Positions 35,852 to 45,647 of a stretch of 64,000 nt of DNA are shown here, piece by piece. A program made the translations under genes and the position numbers. Numbering within the stretch: the first letter of the stretch is position 1; each line of letters opens with the position of its first letter. The notes beneath the pieces were generated by a model. The model did not search any database, was not told the origin of the DNA, and saw only the letters and a list, made by a program, of their open reading frames with translations. This DNA is from Methanolobus psychrotolerans (GTDB lineage Archaea; Halobacteriota; Methanosarcinia; Methanosarcinales; Methanosarcinaceae), in the NCBI RefSeq assembly GCF_002243045.1, contig NZ_MBKP01000027.1, positions 1-64,000 of the forward strand. The letters run 5' to 3'.

Positions 35852-36604
35852 TTACAAACCAAGTTTCTGAGCGATCTTCTCAATTTCCTGTACTGCTGCA
35901 GAATCATCCGGAAGATCGAATAAAGGTTCCCCTGCAAGATCTCTTTCCACTATCATCTCATCCACGGGGATCATTCCTATCAGTTCAAGACCAAGCTCTT
36001 TTGCAGTGCCGGCGATCTTCTCATGGTTTGCATCTGTGACTTTGTTTGCAATAACATAAATGTTTGATATATCGGTCTCCAGTTCACCCACAAGCTCCCG
36101 GATACGCTCGGCAGTCCGCAGTCCCCTGCGTGAACCATCTGTGACAACTACAAGGTCATCGACATTCCTGAATATCTTCCTGCTGAAATGTTCCAGACCG
36201 GCTTCAGCATCGATTATGAGCACATCATAATTGTTCACAAGCTTGTTCATGATACCCCGAAGCAGGTTGTTGACATAACAATAACATCCTGAACCTTCCG
36301 GCCTTCCCATGACAAGCAGATCATACCCTGGCATCTCTTCAAGGATCTCGTAGAGCTTTGACTCTAATACGGATTCCTTATTGATGTCAGGAGGAAGGTT
36401 GTCACGCTCATCATGCATGTATTCCTTGATGTCACCAATCGTCTTGCTGGTTTCACACCCAAGTGTTTCGGGAAGGTTGGTGTCAGGGTCCGCATCAACG
36501 GCAAGGACAACCTTGTCACCTTTTGTAAGGTAGCGGATGAGAAGACTTGTTATTGCTGTCTTCCCTGTTCCACCTTTACCTGTCACTGCAATTATCTTAG
36601 CCAC
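35852..36604 (-). CDS. cooC: CooC-type nickel-insertion ATPase of the CODH operon
   Basis: 250 residues, GTG start at 36604 with AGAGGT 6 nt upstream. SIMIBI/MinD-type ATPase: deviant Walker A MAKIIAVTGKGGTGKTAITS, Switch I VDADPDTNLPETLG, RPEGSGCYCYVNNLLR with the CxC of CooC, and DAEAGLEHFSR. CooC matures the nickel site of CODH. The gene lies between cdhC and cdhD, the position of the accessory ORF in the classic Methanosarcina cdh operon. Confidence 0.94.
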   Translation of the reverse strand: MAKIIAVTGKGGTGKTAITSLLIRYLTKGDKVVLAVDADPDTNLPETLGCETSKTIGDIKEYMHDERDNLPPDINKESVLESKLYEILEEMPGYDLLVMGRPEGSGCYCYVNNLLRGIMNKLVNNYDVLIIDAEAGLEHFSRKIFRNVDDLVVVTDGSRRGLRTAERIRELVGELETDISNIYVIANKVTDANHEKIAGTAKELGLELIGMIPVDEMIVERDLAGEPLFDLPDDSAAVQEIEKIAQKLGL

Positions 36605-36616
36605 AGAAAACCTCTC

Positions 36617-38029
36617 TTAGTCCTGTTTCTTAATGATTACCTTTTCGATGCTTACCTTTGCATTCTTCAATATGATCCTCACACCGCCGGAACCGCCACC
36701 ACTCATCATTGGCATGGATGGCATGAAGTTTGAAGGCATCATCTGCGGAGCAGAGAATCCTGCCTGTGGGACTGCTTTTGCGGGTGCTTCTTCCTCTTCA
36801 GGGGCTTCCTCTTCTTCCTCTACCCACCTTGCAAGTATTGGGTGGTTCTTTTCCTTGAGGAAGTTCCTGAGGCTCTCAACATCTGCTGCATCCTCGTCGG
36901 TTGCTACCATATCGCGAATACCTTCTGGCATATCGTTTACTATCTTATCCTTGAGCATCTTTGGCATCCATACAACCCTGTCCCAGCCACCATCGGCCTG
37001 GATGAACTTTGGTGAGCGGAAGTAATTGACACCTACTCCAAGGAAACCGACAACCTGCTTGCCTCCACCAGTCTGTCCTGCCATGGTTGAGAACTGAAGT
37101 CCGTTTGGTGCTGTGCCTGCGAAGTCCCTGTCTACCCATCCGATACCATCGACTTCAGGGATATAGAACCCTACAACTTCGAAACATCCACAGGATGTGT
37201 GCGGGTACTCGAAGAATGAGTGCAGTTTTATACGGTCGTATTCGCCGCTTGACAGTCTCTTTGCAGCTTCATTGACACCGGTGTATTCCCCGGATTCTGC
37301 ATCGATGACTTCTCCTTTTGGAATTGCGAACTGTGGACCGTCCGGATCTACCTTTGCTGCTGCCCTGCCGTCGAACCAATTGATAGCACCACAAAGTGAT
37401 ATCCTGTCAGGTGTTACCACACAAACGTTGGTCGGAGCGAATGATGCACATAGAGTACATCCGTAGAATGTGTCAACATCCTCATCGTGAAGATCGCGGG
37501 TTCTCTCATCCCTTGCCTTGTAGACTGCCTTTGCGTTCTCGATCTCTTTTTCGATCTCTGCCATGTCAGTTATATAGACTGCTTCGACCTTCTCTATGAA
37601 CGGAAGTTCGTTCTTGAAGAGCATCATTATTGCCTTTGCAACCGGCTCAAAAGAGGTCATACCTTTTTTGACCGCATCCTTTCCGACCCTCAGCCACACG
37701 TCATCTCTCTGGTTCAGGTGCATGAAGCCCTGTATGTAGTTCTGGAATTCGTGGTTCCTTCTTTCAACGATGGACTCAAGATCAGCTTCTACAAGTTCTC
37801 CGGCAATCTTGTAGATCATTGCAATAGGATATCTGGAACCTTCTTCCATGTCTGCAAGATCAGGACCTATCAATGTGAACTTATCATCCACAACATCATC
37901 CATATCTGCTGCCCTTACAAGCTCAAAGCCTTTTGACTTTGGGCCTGCAAGTTCTACATACATGTTGTCTTTTCTAATCCTTTCTCCTTCAAACATAGGA
38001 GATATTTCAAAAGGAAATTCATCTGCCAT
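36617..38029 (-). CDS. cdhC: Acetyl-CoA synthase beta subunit (A cluster)
   Basis: 470 residues, the short archaeal ACS lacking the N-terminal CODH-interaction domain of bacterial AcsB. A-cluster cysteines visible at C191, C194, C203, C213, C280 and C282 (FYGCTLCASFAPTNVCVV, SCGCFEVV). They bind the Ni-Ni-[4Fe-4S] centre that joins CO, methyl and CoA. The C-terminal about 60 residues are a Glu/Pro/Ala- and Met/Gly-rich linker followed by a small beta tail (GGVRIILKNAKVSIEKVI). GGAG 8 nt before ATG. Confidence 0.97.
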   Translation of the reverse strand: MADEFPFEISPMFEGERIRKDNMYVELAGPKSKGFELVRAADMDDVVDDKFTLIGPDLADMEEGSRYPIAMIYKIAGELVEADLESIVERRNHEFQNYIQGFMHLNQRDDVWLRVGKDAVKKGMTSFEPVAKAIMMLFKNELPFIEKVEAVYITDMAEIEKEIENAKAVYKARDERTRDLHDEDVDTFYGCTLCASFAPTNVCVVTPDRISLCGAINWFDGRAAAKVDPDGPQFAIPKGEVIDAESGEYTGVNEAAKRLSSGEYDRIKLHSFFEYPHTSCGCFEVVGFYIPEVDGIGWVDRDFAGTAPNGLQFSTMAGQTGGGKQVVGFLGVGVNYFRSPKFIQADGGWDRVVWMPKMLKDKIVNDMPEGIRDMVATDEDAADVESLRNFLKEKNHPILARWVEEEEEAPEEEEAPAKAVPQAGFSAPQMMPSNFMPSMPMMSGGGSGGVRIILKNAKVSIEKVIIKKQD

Positions 38030-38059
38030 GATTAGTTCTCCGTGTTGTCAGCATTAATA

Positions 38060-38575
38060 CTATAAATTCTCAATAAATTCGTCAAGCGCTTCAATATGTA
38101 CTTCGGGTTTCAAGTTTCCGAAGGACAATGTAGCATTCTGCATGAAATGTCTCTCGATAGCAATAGTCTTCAGGTCTGTGAAGTTCTTTAGTCCTGAAAG
38201 GACCTGATCAAGATAATACTTCTTGTGTCCAAGGAAAACGATGGTATCATAAGGCCCCTGACCATCCAGGCCGCCCCATTTTTCATCTCCCAGGAAATGA
38301 CCAAGTGAATGGATATTGATGTATTTTGCACCTATATCTCTATTTACCAGTGCTGTTATGGAATGTCCGGTAGCTGCTACTGGAATTCCTTTCTTTGCAA
38401 TTGCAATTGTCTTCTCTACGAGGAGATGATCGCCATTTAGTATCTCAGCTCCAACTACTAAAAGAGGTCTCTTTGCCTTTGATATCAGCTTTCCTGCCAC
38501 ATTTGGATTTACAGGTTTTGCTATTTTTCGCCCCGAGGTAGTGTAGATCAGTGTGTTCTTGGTTGTATCGACCAT
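38060..38575 (-). CDS. cdhB: CODH epsilon subunit
   Basis: 171 residues, the small partner of CdhA in the alpha2-epsilon2 CODH component. A Rossmann-like fold of the DHS-like family ([44 protein letters not shown]). The ATG follows the cdhA TAA without any gap (TAAATG), and AAGGGGG lies upstream within cdhA. Confidence 0.96.
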   Translation of the reverse strand: MVDTTKNTLIYTTSGRKIAKPVNPNVAGKLISKAKRPLLVVGAEILNGDHLLVEKTIAIAKKGIPVAATGHSITALVNRDIGAKYINIHSLGHFLGDEKWGGLDGQGPYDTIVFLGHKKYYLDQVLSGLKNFTDLKTIAIERHFMQNATLSFGNLKPEVHIEALDEFIENL

Positions 38576-40987
38576 TTAGCATTCCCCCTTGCAGAGTCTC
38601 TTCACATTTGTAGGCTGGGCGGAAACATCAGATTTCATCGTTGGTCCGGAAAGGATCTTCTTACGCTTCCAGTCAATTTCCCATCCATGGTCCTTCTCAA
38701 GAATCTTGAGAAGCTCCTCACGTTTTGCAAGCGGAAGGTCAGTCTCCATTCTTACGAACTTGTACCAGTCTTCCGGCATATGCCCAAGGTATTTCTGGCT
38801 CAGTTCCATGTAATGGGTTAGTTTGATCATCCTGCCCATGTTGTTGTCAGATGGACGGATACAGTTCTTTGCAAGCATAGGAAGCAGTTCTTCAATGGAT
38901 TCCGCAGTTGTGAGCAGGAATTCAGGTGATGCGGGAATAGGCATTTCTGAACCGTCCCTTGCGTCATAGACCTTCCAGTCCTCTTCCTGATATGGCTTAC
39001 CAATAAGTGCCCTTCTATACTTTGAACCGTGTGGTCCTACAACTACAGGGATACCGAGCCTGTTGCAGCCGGAAGCGATAGAAGCTGCCTTCTGGGAATA
39101 GGCCCCCCATGCAACACCAACGGCACCAATACGATTTGTGATGTAGTCAGCAATTTCTTCATAGTTACCGGAAACTTTCCTCTGTGCAAAAATTGCGGCT
39201 ACCTTGATGGCCGTTCCTGTAATGTGGGAGTTGGAAACGCATGATCCGACGTTAATAAGGTTTCCTGCAAGGAATTTTGACGGATATTTCTCATAAAGAG
39301 TCTGGCCGTCTTCATTTTTATACATTCCAAGATCCATTGCAGAACATCCTGACATTACCACAATATAGTTCCTCTTAAGCATCTCATCTGCAACTAAGTA
39401 CAAGTCCTTTGTACCGTTTGGATAGTTTGAACATCCAACCATTGCAATGATACCAGGCGTTGTTCCCATAACAAGGTTAACACCTTCTTCACGGATCTCA
39501 GGATCACTTATCTGCCCTCTGCCTGCGCGCATGAGTCCCTTCTCCTCACGGATGAGCTTCTGGGATGATTTCTCTATCATGTTGAGGATAGGGATGTCCT
39601 TTGGACATGCCTGGTCACATCTCCCACATGCGATACACTTGTCGTGCAGGTACTCAAATTTGCTGAAATCTTTGTCAACTCCTGCTTTCATTGCTGCCAT
39701 GATAGGGAGATTGTCAGGACAATCCATTTCACATGCGCCACACTGGACACATTTTGCGGAAAGTTCCTGAAGCTCCTCCTCGCTTGGAAGTGCTTTGATA
39801 CCCATCTCTTCACGGATCTTTGACATTTTTATCGCAAGTTCCGGAGCTACTTCCCCGAGAACATCAAAATCAAGAATAAGGGCACCTGGCTCCTTGAAAG
39901 TGGAAAGATCTTCAATGATATCTGCTGCACTGTCCTTTGACCTGTTGCGCAGACCATACATTATCTTTTCATTGGTTGTGATTACAGGAATTGAGAGCTT
40001 CTTTGCTTCATCAAGTACATCTGCTCTGACACACTGTTCATCAACAACGATCACATCGGGAACTCCGGATCTTATCATCTTGAGTTCTTTTGCAAGTGTA
40101 CCAATGATCTTGGCCTGTGGCTTCTGGCCCTGATCGGTCTGATAACGGGTCATGTCAATAGCAGTACAACACAGACCTGCAAGTTCCATCTTGTCTCCCA
40201 GATCATGCTCATGTATGTAATCCATGATGTTAGTTACACCTGCGACATTGTGCCCGATGACAACAAGTACTGGTTTGCTTGAGTCAATGCACCCCATTCC
40301 AATTTCCACAAGAGGGGCCTCAGGGTCTGATTTAGGCATCCCAAGACATGAGATCTGGGCAAGGTCGGATACTTCCATACCAACGTGGTCAAGCATACCG
40401 CCGTGAAGAATCTTTGACTCAAAGTCAATTGCTGCCCCTTCCTGTCCGGCATGGATGGTAGCAAGCAGCTGGGTGAGCTGCTCCTCAACATAATCCATGA
40501 CTTCTTCAAGGTCACCAAGGGTCTCAGGATTGATACCTGTTACAGCCTGGGTGTTTGGTGCCAGCAGATTTGAAGGCCCCACGTCTATTAGTTTGTCCCG
40601 TCCGTACAGGTGTATAAGATGATGAAGAATGTGGCGACCGTGTCCTGCATGCGCTGCAGCACCGGTAATTACCCTTAGAAGAGTTTCACGGGCCTGGTGA
40701 GCTTCCATGTTGATACCACAGGCACCTTCCTTATTTCCACCCAGGTCACATTTACCAAAAGTACAGTAACAACACTGGTCACAGACCGGAGTGTAAACCG
40801 GGTGGTAACGGGCTAGAAGTTTGTAATCCCATTCCCTCAGAGCTGAGATTCCAGGCTTTGGAGTAGGACCTACTTCGACTCCTTCTTCTTTTGCTTTTTT
40901 CTCAACGGCACCTACGATTTTGCCGATAGTGATCTGAACGTTTTCCAGTTCTTCAATGGAAATGTGCCCAGTTGGTATGTCGCTCAT
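38576..40987 (-). CDS. cdhA: CODH alpha subunit (Ni-Fe-S carbon monoxide dehydrogenase)
   Basis: 803 residues. Oxidises CO to CO2 or works in reverse within the ACDS complex. N-terminal cysteine cluster at C69, C72, C73, C75, C80 and C90 (B/D clusters). Two ferredoxin-type sets, [16 protein letters not shown] and [16 protein letters not shown], distinguish the archaeal alpha subunit from bacterial CooS. C-cluster ligands lie in the flanking Cys/His motifs ([24 protein letters not shown]). GGAGG precedes the ATG by 11-12 nt. First gene of the operon; a leader of about 105 nt is predicted. Confidence 0.98.
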   Translation of the reverse strand: MSDIPTGHISIEELENVQITIGKIVGAVEKKAKEEGVEVGPTPKPGISALREWDYKLLARYHPVYTPVCDQCCYCTFGKCDLGGNKEGACGINMEAHQARETLLRVITGAAAHAGHGRHILHHLIHLYGRDKLIDVGPSNLLAPNTQAVTGINPETLGDLEEVMDYVEEQLTQLLATIHAGQEGAAIDFESKILHGGMLDHVGMEVSDLAQISCLGMPKSDPEAPLVEIGMGCIDSSKPVLVVIGHNVAGVTNIMDYIHEHDLGDKMELAGLCCTAIDMTRYQTDQGQKPQAKIIGTLAKELKMIRSGVPDVIVVDEQCVRADVLDEAKKLSIPVITTNEKIMYGLRNRSKDSAADIIEDLSTFKEPGALILDFDVLGEVAPELAIKMSKIREEMGIKALPSEEELQELSAKCVQCGACEMDCPDNLPIMAAMKAGVDKDFSKFEYLHDKCIACGRCDQACPKDIPILNMIEKSSQKLIREEKGLMRAGRGQISDPEIREEGVNLVMGTTPGIIAMVGCSNYPNGTKDLYLVADEMLKRNYIVVMSGCSAMDLGMYKNEDGQTLYEKYPSKFLAGNLINVGSCVSNSHITGTAIKVAAIFAQRKVSGNYEEIADYITNRIGAVGVAWGAYSQKAASIASGCNRLGIPVVVGPHGSKYRRALIGKPYQEEDWKVYDARDGSEMPIPASPEFLLTTAESIEELLPMLAKNCIRPSDNNMGRMIKLTHYMELSQKYLGHMPEDWYKFVRMETDLPLAKREELLKILEKDHGWEIDWKRKKILSGPTMKSDVSAQPTNVKRLCKGEC

Positions 40988-41126
40988 GTTTGTTTTGTCC
41001 TCCTTAATAGATAGCAGTGCTACAAAAAAACACTGTCGTATGATTAAGTGTTATTTACACATTTGTTAGTAATATTTTTGAAACTGTTGTGCAGGATGTT
41101 CTAATAACACCACCCTATATAAAAAA
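40988..41126 (-). promoter_or_regulatory. Promoter and leader of the cdh operon
   Basis: The TATA box TTTTTTATATAG is on the minus strand at 41126-41115, so a start is expected near 41095 and the leader is about 108 nt. Related methanogen cdh operons are known to have long leaders that matter for regulation by substrate; nothing like a defined riboswitch is visible here. The remaining bases 41127-41355 hold no gene on this strand. Confidence 0.5.
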
Positions 41127-41355
41127 GTTTCCAGAATCTATCATGATTATTTGTGACCATTGGTTCAATGTTTCACATAACTTTCCAGTAAAAAAATATA
41201 TCCAATGATGAGAAGATAAGCAACAATAATAGACAATTTTCACATATAAGTTTTCCGACATCTGTCACGATTATTCTTGATAGATGGTCCCTTTTTCGAT
41301 ATTTCGCAGAAATAGTTTTATTTGATGCCCGTCTACCATAGAGAAGCATTAGATC

Positions 41356-42225
41356 ATGGTGAATTATTTGGACAAAAAATGCTGGATCTGCGGCAAGGAA
41401 GAAACCATGCCATTTAAATGCCGCTTTTGTGGAAAAACTTTTTGTTCCGGGCACAGGCTTCCTGAACAACATGCATGCGAGGGTCTTGAACAACTCAAGC
41501 AGGATGGTTTTTACAATAAAAGCAGCAGACAGGGAAACAACGTAACTGACGATATTTTCAAGGACGCTATCAAAAACACTGCAAAGTATGCAGCAAAAAG
41601 CGCAGCAAAGGGCATCGGCAGGAATATCAGCTACTCCATGAAGAATAGTCCGTCAATGGCTATAATTTATCTTTGTATATTCTCGTTCATTTTGCAAATC
41701 GTCATCCCTGGATATGAGCAGTTTTTTCGGATGGTACCTGCAAATATAGTGACACAACCGTGGACATTGGTAACCCATATGTTCATCCACGCAGATTTCA
41801 TGCATATATTTTTCAATATGCTTGTACTTTTTTTCTTTGGACCTGAACTCGAAAGAAGAGCTGGAAAAAAGATATTCCTTTATGTATACTTCACTGCTGG
41901 CCTTGTTGCAGCTATAGCATATTCCCTGACAAGCAGCGCCCCGCACATACCGGTAGTCGGTGCCAGCGGTGCTATAATGGGCATCTTTGCGGCCCTTGCA
42001 ATAATCGCCCCCGAGATAAAAGTATATCTTTATTTTATTCCAATGAGAATTACTCATGCCCTGATCCTCTTTGCACTGTTCGATTTCGCCCTGCTGGGCT
42101 CAAATGACATGATAGCCCACACGGCGCATCTGAGCGGTATCTTCGTAGGCTTGCTTATGGGATCCCGGATCAAACGAGCACAGGCCAGATACAGATCATA
42201 TGAAGATATTTATAATAGAAGGTGA
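41356..42225 (+). CDS. Rhomboid intramembrane serine protease with N-terminal AN1 zinc finger
   Basis: 289 residues. Zinc finger: C9, C12, C22, C25, C30, H33, H39 and C41 (CWICGKEETMPFKCRFCGKT then FCSGHR and HAC). Six rhomboid helices follow from about residue 100. The dyad is Ser204 in GASGAIMG and His258 in AHTAHLSGIFVG. The family cleaves transmembrane substrates inside the bilayer; AN1-rhomboid fusions are known from haloarchaea. The stop overlaps the start of the next gene (GTGA, 4 nt), so the two are coupled. Confidence 0.92.
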   Translation: MVNYLDKKCWICGKEETMPFKCRFCGKTFCSGHRLPEQHACEGLEQLKQDGFYNKSSRQGNNVTDDIFKDAIKNTAKYAAKSAAKGIGRNISYSMKNSPSMAIIYLCIFSFILQIVIPGYEQFFRMVPANIVTQPWTLVTHMFIHADFMHIFFNMLVLFFFGPELERRAGKKIFLYVYFTAGLVAAIAYSLTSSAPHIPVVGASGAIMGIFAALAIIAPEIKVYLYFIPMRITHALILFALFDFALLGSNDMIAHTAHLSGIFVGLLMGSRIKRAQARYRSYEDIYNRR

Positions 42226-42647
42226 GCTTTCTGGCAGGAGATGCAAATCATCTTGCAAGGCTTTTTCCAAAGCCTGAAGAAGGTGAAGTTGTCCTTATTC
42301 ATTTCATTGATATGCAGGACAAACTGGCAGGCTGGTCCCCGGAGCTCAAACGCTCGGTCTATGTTGATGATTTTAAAGACACAGAGAAACTCAAAAGAGT
42401 ACGTGAAGTTACTCTTCTAACAGTCTACAACTGGATACTTGACGGGGAAAGTCTGATAGAACTTTCAGACATGGAAAAGATTCAGTTTGAAGAAGTGATG
42501 AATATGTTTATAAAACATGGCGGCGAAATTCTGTTTACAAGAAAGAGAATTGACGGGAGGTTTGTAAATTATTTCATTCTGGATGATAACATAAAATCAA
42601 GACAGAACATAACCACAAAATCGTTAGCGGAAATGTTGGGACACTGA
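42222..42647 (+). CDS. Uncharacterised protein translationally coupled to the rhomboid protease
   Basis: 141 residues with a GTG start overlapping the rhomboid TGA; no ATG in frame nearby. Soluble and mixed alpha/beta (VVLIHFIDMQDKLAGWSPELKRSV, FIKHGGEILFTRKRIDG). No motif that I recognise. Coupling suggests a function connected with the protease, for example as regulator or cofactor. Confidence 0.7.
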   Translation: MSFLAGDANHLARLFPKPEEGEVVLIHFIDMQDKLAGWSPELKRSVYVDDFKDTEKLKRVREVTLLTVYNWILDGESLIELSDMEKIQFEEVMNMFIKHGGEILFTRKRIDGRFVNYFILDDNIKSRQNITTKSLAEMLGH

Positions 42648-42793
42648 ACGCCCCGGAATTTTAATATGGACTAAATTGTCGCTATTCTGCCATTATAAAG
42701 TATATAAAGGTAGCATTGGCTTAGTAATACTTATGTACCCCATTAGATTTAATTGTGTCTAATAATAGTTATAACGTATACAATACTTATGAA

Positions 42794-42823
42794 AATTATA
42801 TAATCCGATCGTTTAGATCGATC
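42794..42823 (+). promoter_or_regulatory. TATA box with overlapping palindrome upstream of the NYN gene
   Basis: ATTATATAATCC (42794-42805) is a TATA-like box, followed at once by GATCG-TTTAGAT-CGATC (42807-42823), a 5-bp inverted repeat between the TATA box and the expected start near 42825. This position suits a repressor site, but the repeat is short. Confidence 0.35.
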
Positions 42824-42847
42824 TTATTATCATTATAGTGAGGCATC

Positions 42848-43438
42848 ATGGCTAATGTGAAAACCGGACTGAATTCTATTGTTAAATACCTTAGTACTAA
42901 AAAAGAGACAGGAAGACGAAGTATTGGCCTTCTTGTAGATGGTCCTAATGTATTGCGCAAGGAGTTTAATGTAAACCTCGAAGAGATCAGGGATGTCCTG
43001 AAAGAATACGGCAATGTAAAAATAGGAAGGGTATTCCTTAATCAATATGCATCCGATAAGCTTGTAGAAGCCATTGAAAACAATGGATTTGAACCGATTA
43101 TATGTTCCAGTGATGTCGATGTACGACTTGCTGTAGAGGGAATGGAACTTGTCTATAATCCAACAATCGATACTATGGCACTTGTTACAAGAGATGCGGA
43201 TTTCAAACCACTCCTGAATAAAGCCAATGAACATGGTAAAGAAACGATCCTGTTTGGTGTTGAGCCCGGCTTTTCCACAGCCCTGAGAAACTCAGCAGAT
43301 TATGTCATCATACTTGAAAACGACGAAATGAATTACAATGATGACGTCCACTCTGAAGAGGATAATGCAAGTGCTGCACATGGAAAAGAGATCATACGAA
43401 ATTCACGCCGCAAAAAAGATGCATTGTTCGATTATTAA
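42848..43438 (+). CDS. NYN/PIN-like nuclease domain protein (TIGR00288-type)
   Basis: 196 residues. NYN (LabA-like) ribonuclease fold: IGLLVDGPNVLRKEF with the first catalytic Asp, GNVKIGRVFLNQYAS, DVDVRLAVEGMELVYNPTIDTMALVTRDADFKPLLNKANEHG with the further acidic residues, and LFGVEPGFSTALRNSADYVI. The family is expected to degrade or process RNA; the substrate is not known. C-terminal acidic linker and basic end (RNSRRKKD). The stop overlaps the convergent homocitrate synthase gene by 4 nt. Confidence 0.88.
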   Translation: MANVKTGLNSIVKYLSTKKETGRRSIGLLVDGPNVLRKEFNVNLEEIRDVLKEYGNVKIGRVFLNQYASDKLVEAIENNGFEPIICSSDVDVRLAVEGMELVYNPTIDTMALVTRDADFKPLLNKANEHGKETILFGVEPGFSTALRNSADYVIILENDEMNYNDDVHSEEDNASAAHGKEIIRNSRRKKDALFDY

Positions 43439-44607
43439 TGCATCTTTGTTTCATTTATCATTGATTCAAGCCTTGATGGAGATATACCATGTTTTGTATC
43501 AGTGCAGTTCTTTATCCTGTCAAGAAGTGCAGCAAGCTCTTCATTTGAAAGGTCATGACCCATGCTCCCGATGATTCCTTTCAGGGCTTTCATACCCGTA
43601 TGTTTGCCCACTATAAGACTACGCTTACCACCCACCATTTCCGGACTGAAAAGTTCATATGTACGGGGTTCTTCAAGAATTGCACATACATGAATACCGG
43701 ATTCATGAGAAAAAGCATGTTGTCCTACAATTGCCTTGGTAACAGCAGGCCTGATTCCGGAAAATTCGTTTACCATTCCTGAAAGTTCTGTCAGTTTTGT
43801 TGTATCGTACCTGTCAATACCATACTGTATCCTAAGTGAGACAAGTACTTCTTCAAGTGAGGCATTGCCGGCACGTTCACCTATACCGTTAACAGTAGTA
43901 TGAAGCTGCTTGGCACCTGCCTCTGCTGCAGCAAGGGTGTTTGCTGTTGCCATTCCAAGGTCATTATGGCAATGGATACAGACGGGAGTTTTAACTACTT
44001 TTTTGATCTCGCTTACGAGGTAATGAGTAGTACTGGGAGTAAGAATGCCGATCGTATCTGCAATACTTACATAATCTACCTTATATTCTTCAGCAGTCCT
44101 GAAAGCAGTTTTCAATACTTCTATATCGGTCCTGCTCCCATCTTCTGCTGCAAACCTTACACCAATTCCATGGTCCTTTGCATACTGTACAGCCTCCATG
44201 GCGCAGGAAAACATTTCTTCATAGCTCTTATGATACTTATATTTCAGATGCAGATCTGACATCGCAATGAATATACTGATAAAATCAACATCACAATCAA
44301 CGGCAATTTCAACATCACTCATTTTAGATCTGGAAAGACAGCATGTGCGTGCATTAAGCCCCATATTAGCGATTTCTTTAACAACTTCCTTTTCGGAAAC
44401 AGAGACCACCGGAAAACCTGTTTCAATTATATCCACGCCAACAGAGTCAAGTTTTGTCGCAAGGGCAATCTTTTCTTCCCTTGTAAAAACAACTCCCGGC
44501 GTCTGTTCACCATCCCGCAATGTCACATCACAAATCTCAATATCAAGAGGTGGCAGATTCAAATAATCGATAAGCTTGTTTCTTGAGTAATCTTTAGTTT
44601 CTGACAT
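43435..44607 (-). CDS. aksA: Homocitrate synthase / AksA-type, LeuA family
   Basis: 390 residues from ATG 44607, placed by GGAG 7 nt upstream; the ORF could extend to 44634. DRE-TIM metallolyase: ICDVTLRDGEQTPGVVF (metal Asp, catalytic Arg), VCIHCHNDLGMATANTL (metal His pair), AAEAGAKQLHTTVNGIGERAGNASLEEV. The lack of the C-terminal regulatory domain and the CHNDLGMATANTLA motif fit AksA, which makes homo- to trihomocitrate for coenzyme B; a citramalate or isopropylmalate role is less likely but cannot be excluded by eye. Confidence 0.85.
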   Translation of the reverse strand: MSETKDYSRNKLIDYLNLPPLDIEICDVTLRDGEQTPGVVFTREEKIALATKLDSVGVDIIETGFPVVSVSEKEVVKEIANMGLNARTCCLSRSKMSDVEIAVDCDVDFISIFIAMSDLHLKYKYHKSYEEMFSCAMEAVQYAKDHGIGVRFAAEDGSRTDIEVLKTAFRTAEEYKVDYVSIADTIGILTPSTTHYLVSEIKKVVKTPVCIHCHNDLGMATANTLAAAEAGAKQLHTTVNGIGERAGNASLEEVLVSLRIQYGIDRYDTTKLTELSGMVNEFSGIRPAVTKAIVGQHAFSHESGIHVCAILEEPRTYELFSPEMVGGKRSLIVGKHTGMKALKGIIGSMGHDLSNEELAALLDRIKNCTDTKHGISPSRLESMINETKMH

Positions 44608-44813
44608 ACTTTGACTCCTGTGATTGCTGGTCAATTTCCAATACCAATATATAACTTTTAGTTTTTTTAAGACATATTGATGCTTTTATGAAAATGTTCA
44701 AGAGCAACTTTTATTTAGTGAATGGAAGGCACTTTTATGTAGCCTTTGTCTATTCCATCCTGCAAAGAGGATATTTGAACTAGTTGCCGCAATATCAGCA
44801 CATTTTCCAATTG

Positions 44814-45647
44814 TCATGCAAGTTTACTCTGCACTTTCTCGTAAAAACCATTGACAGAACTGCTCACAAACCTTGCAGGATTTTCAGCCTTTGTAATTAT
44901 GACAATATCATTTTCTTTCATACTGTAGGAATGCTGTCCATCAATGACAACTGCAGCTTCTTTCTCAGGGATTATCATTTCTACTTTCAGAGTACTGTTC
45001 CCTGGAACTATCCACGGTCTTGCAGAAAGCTTAAAAGGTGCCAGCGGCACTATAATCGATGCATCCACCCTCGGATCAACTATCGGTCCGCCTGCACTCA
45101 TAGCATAAGCTGTTGAGCCCGTAGGAGTTGCAAAGACAATGCCATCAGCCCTCACATCTTCTATTTGCGAGTCATCGATCGATATCCTGAAGGTCAGTAT
45201 CTTTGCAGGCCTTGCTGTTATAAGCACCATCTCATTGGTTGCGTCCTGCAACCGCTTTCCATTCAGGCACACACTGAGCCGGGAACGTTCAGTGTAGGTA
45301 AAGCCCCTCAAAACATCTTCGATGTCTTTTATGGCATCTTCCGGCGGCACATCTACAAGAAAACCCAGAGTCCCCATGTTAATTCCAAGTACAGGCAAAG
45401 GATCGTCCATTTTTGAGATATTCCTGAGCACTGTACCATCACCACCAACAGAGATTATCAATTCAACACCTGCATCACGCATTTTCTCAACCGGAAGCAA
45501 ATTCTTTGTGAGGCCAAGGTGCTCCCCAGTCTTGGGAGAAACTACTATTTCTACTTTTGAACTGAATTTATCATAGATCTTTCTGACCATATCAAGAGCA
45601 TCTTGCTGATCAAAACGTGATACAATCCCTATTTTACTAACGTTCAT
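44814..45647 (-). CDS. nadK: NAD kinase
   Basis: 277 residues. Phosphorylates NAD to NADP with ATP or polyphosphate. GGDGT motif (ELIISVGGDGTVLRN), NEMVL (here QDATNEMVLIT) and the DGIVFATPTGSTAYAMSAGGP loop. It overlaps the upstream suhB gene by 11 nt and belongs to the gap-suhB-nadK cluster. The 180-bp gap downstream of it (44635-44813) contains no gene. Confidence 0.95.
   Translation of the reverse strand: MNVSKIGIVSRFDQQDALDMVRKIYDKFSSKVEIVVSPKTGEHLGLTKNLLPVEKMRDAGVELIISVGGDGTVLRNISKMDDPLPVLGINMGTLGFLVDVPPEDAIKDIEDVLRGFTYTERSRLSVCLNGKRLQDATNEMVLITARPAKILTFRISIDDSQIEDVRADGIVFATPTGSTAYAMSAGGPIVDPRVDASIIVPLAPFKLSARPWIVPGNSTLKVEMIIPEKEAAVVIDGQHSYSMKENDIVIITKAENPARFVSSSVNGFYEKVQSKLA

Noticed and set aside
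41173-41493. Minus-strand frame of 106 codons upstream of cdhA
   Set aside because: It lies over the cdh promoter and antisense to the start of the rhomboid gene; its translation has no domain.
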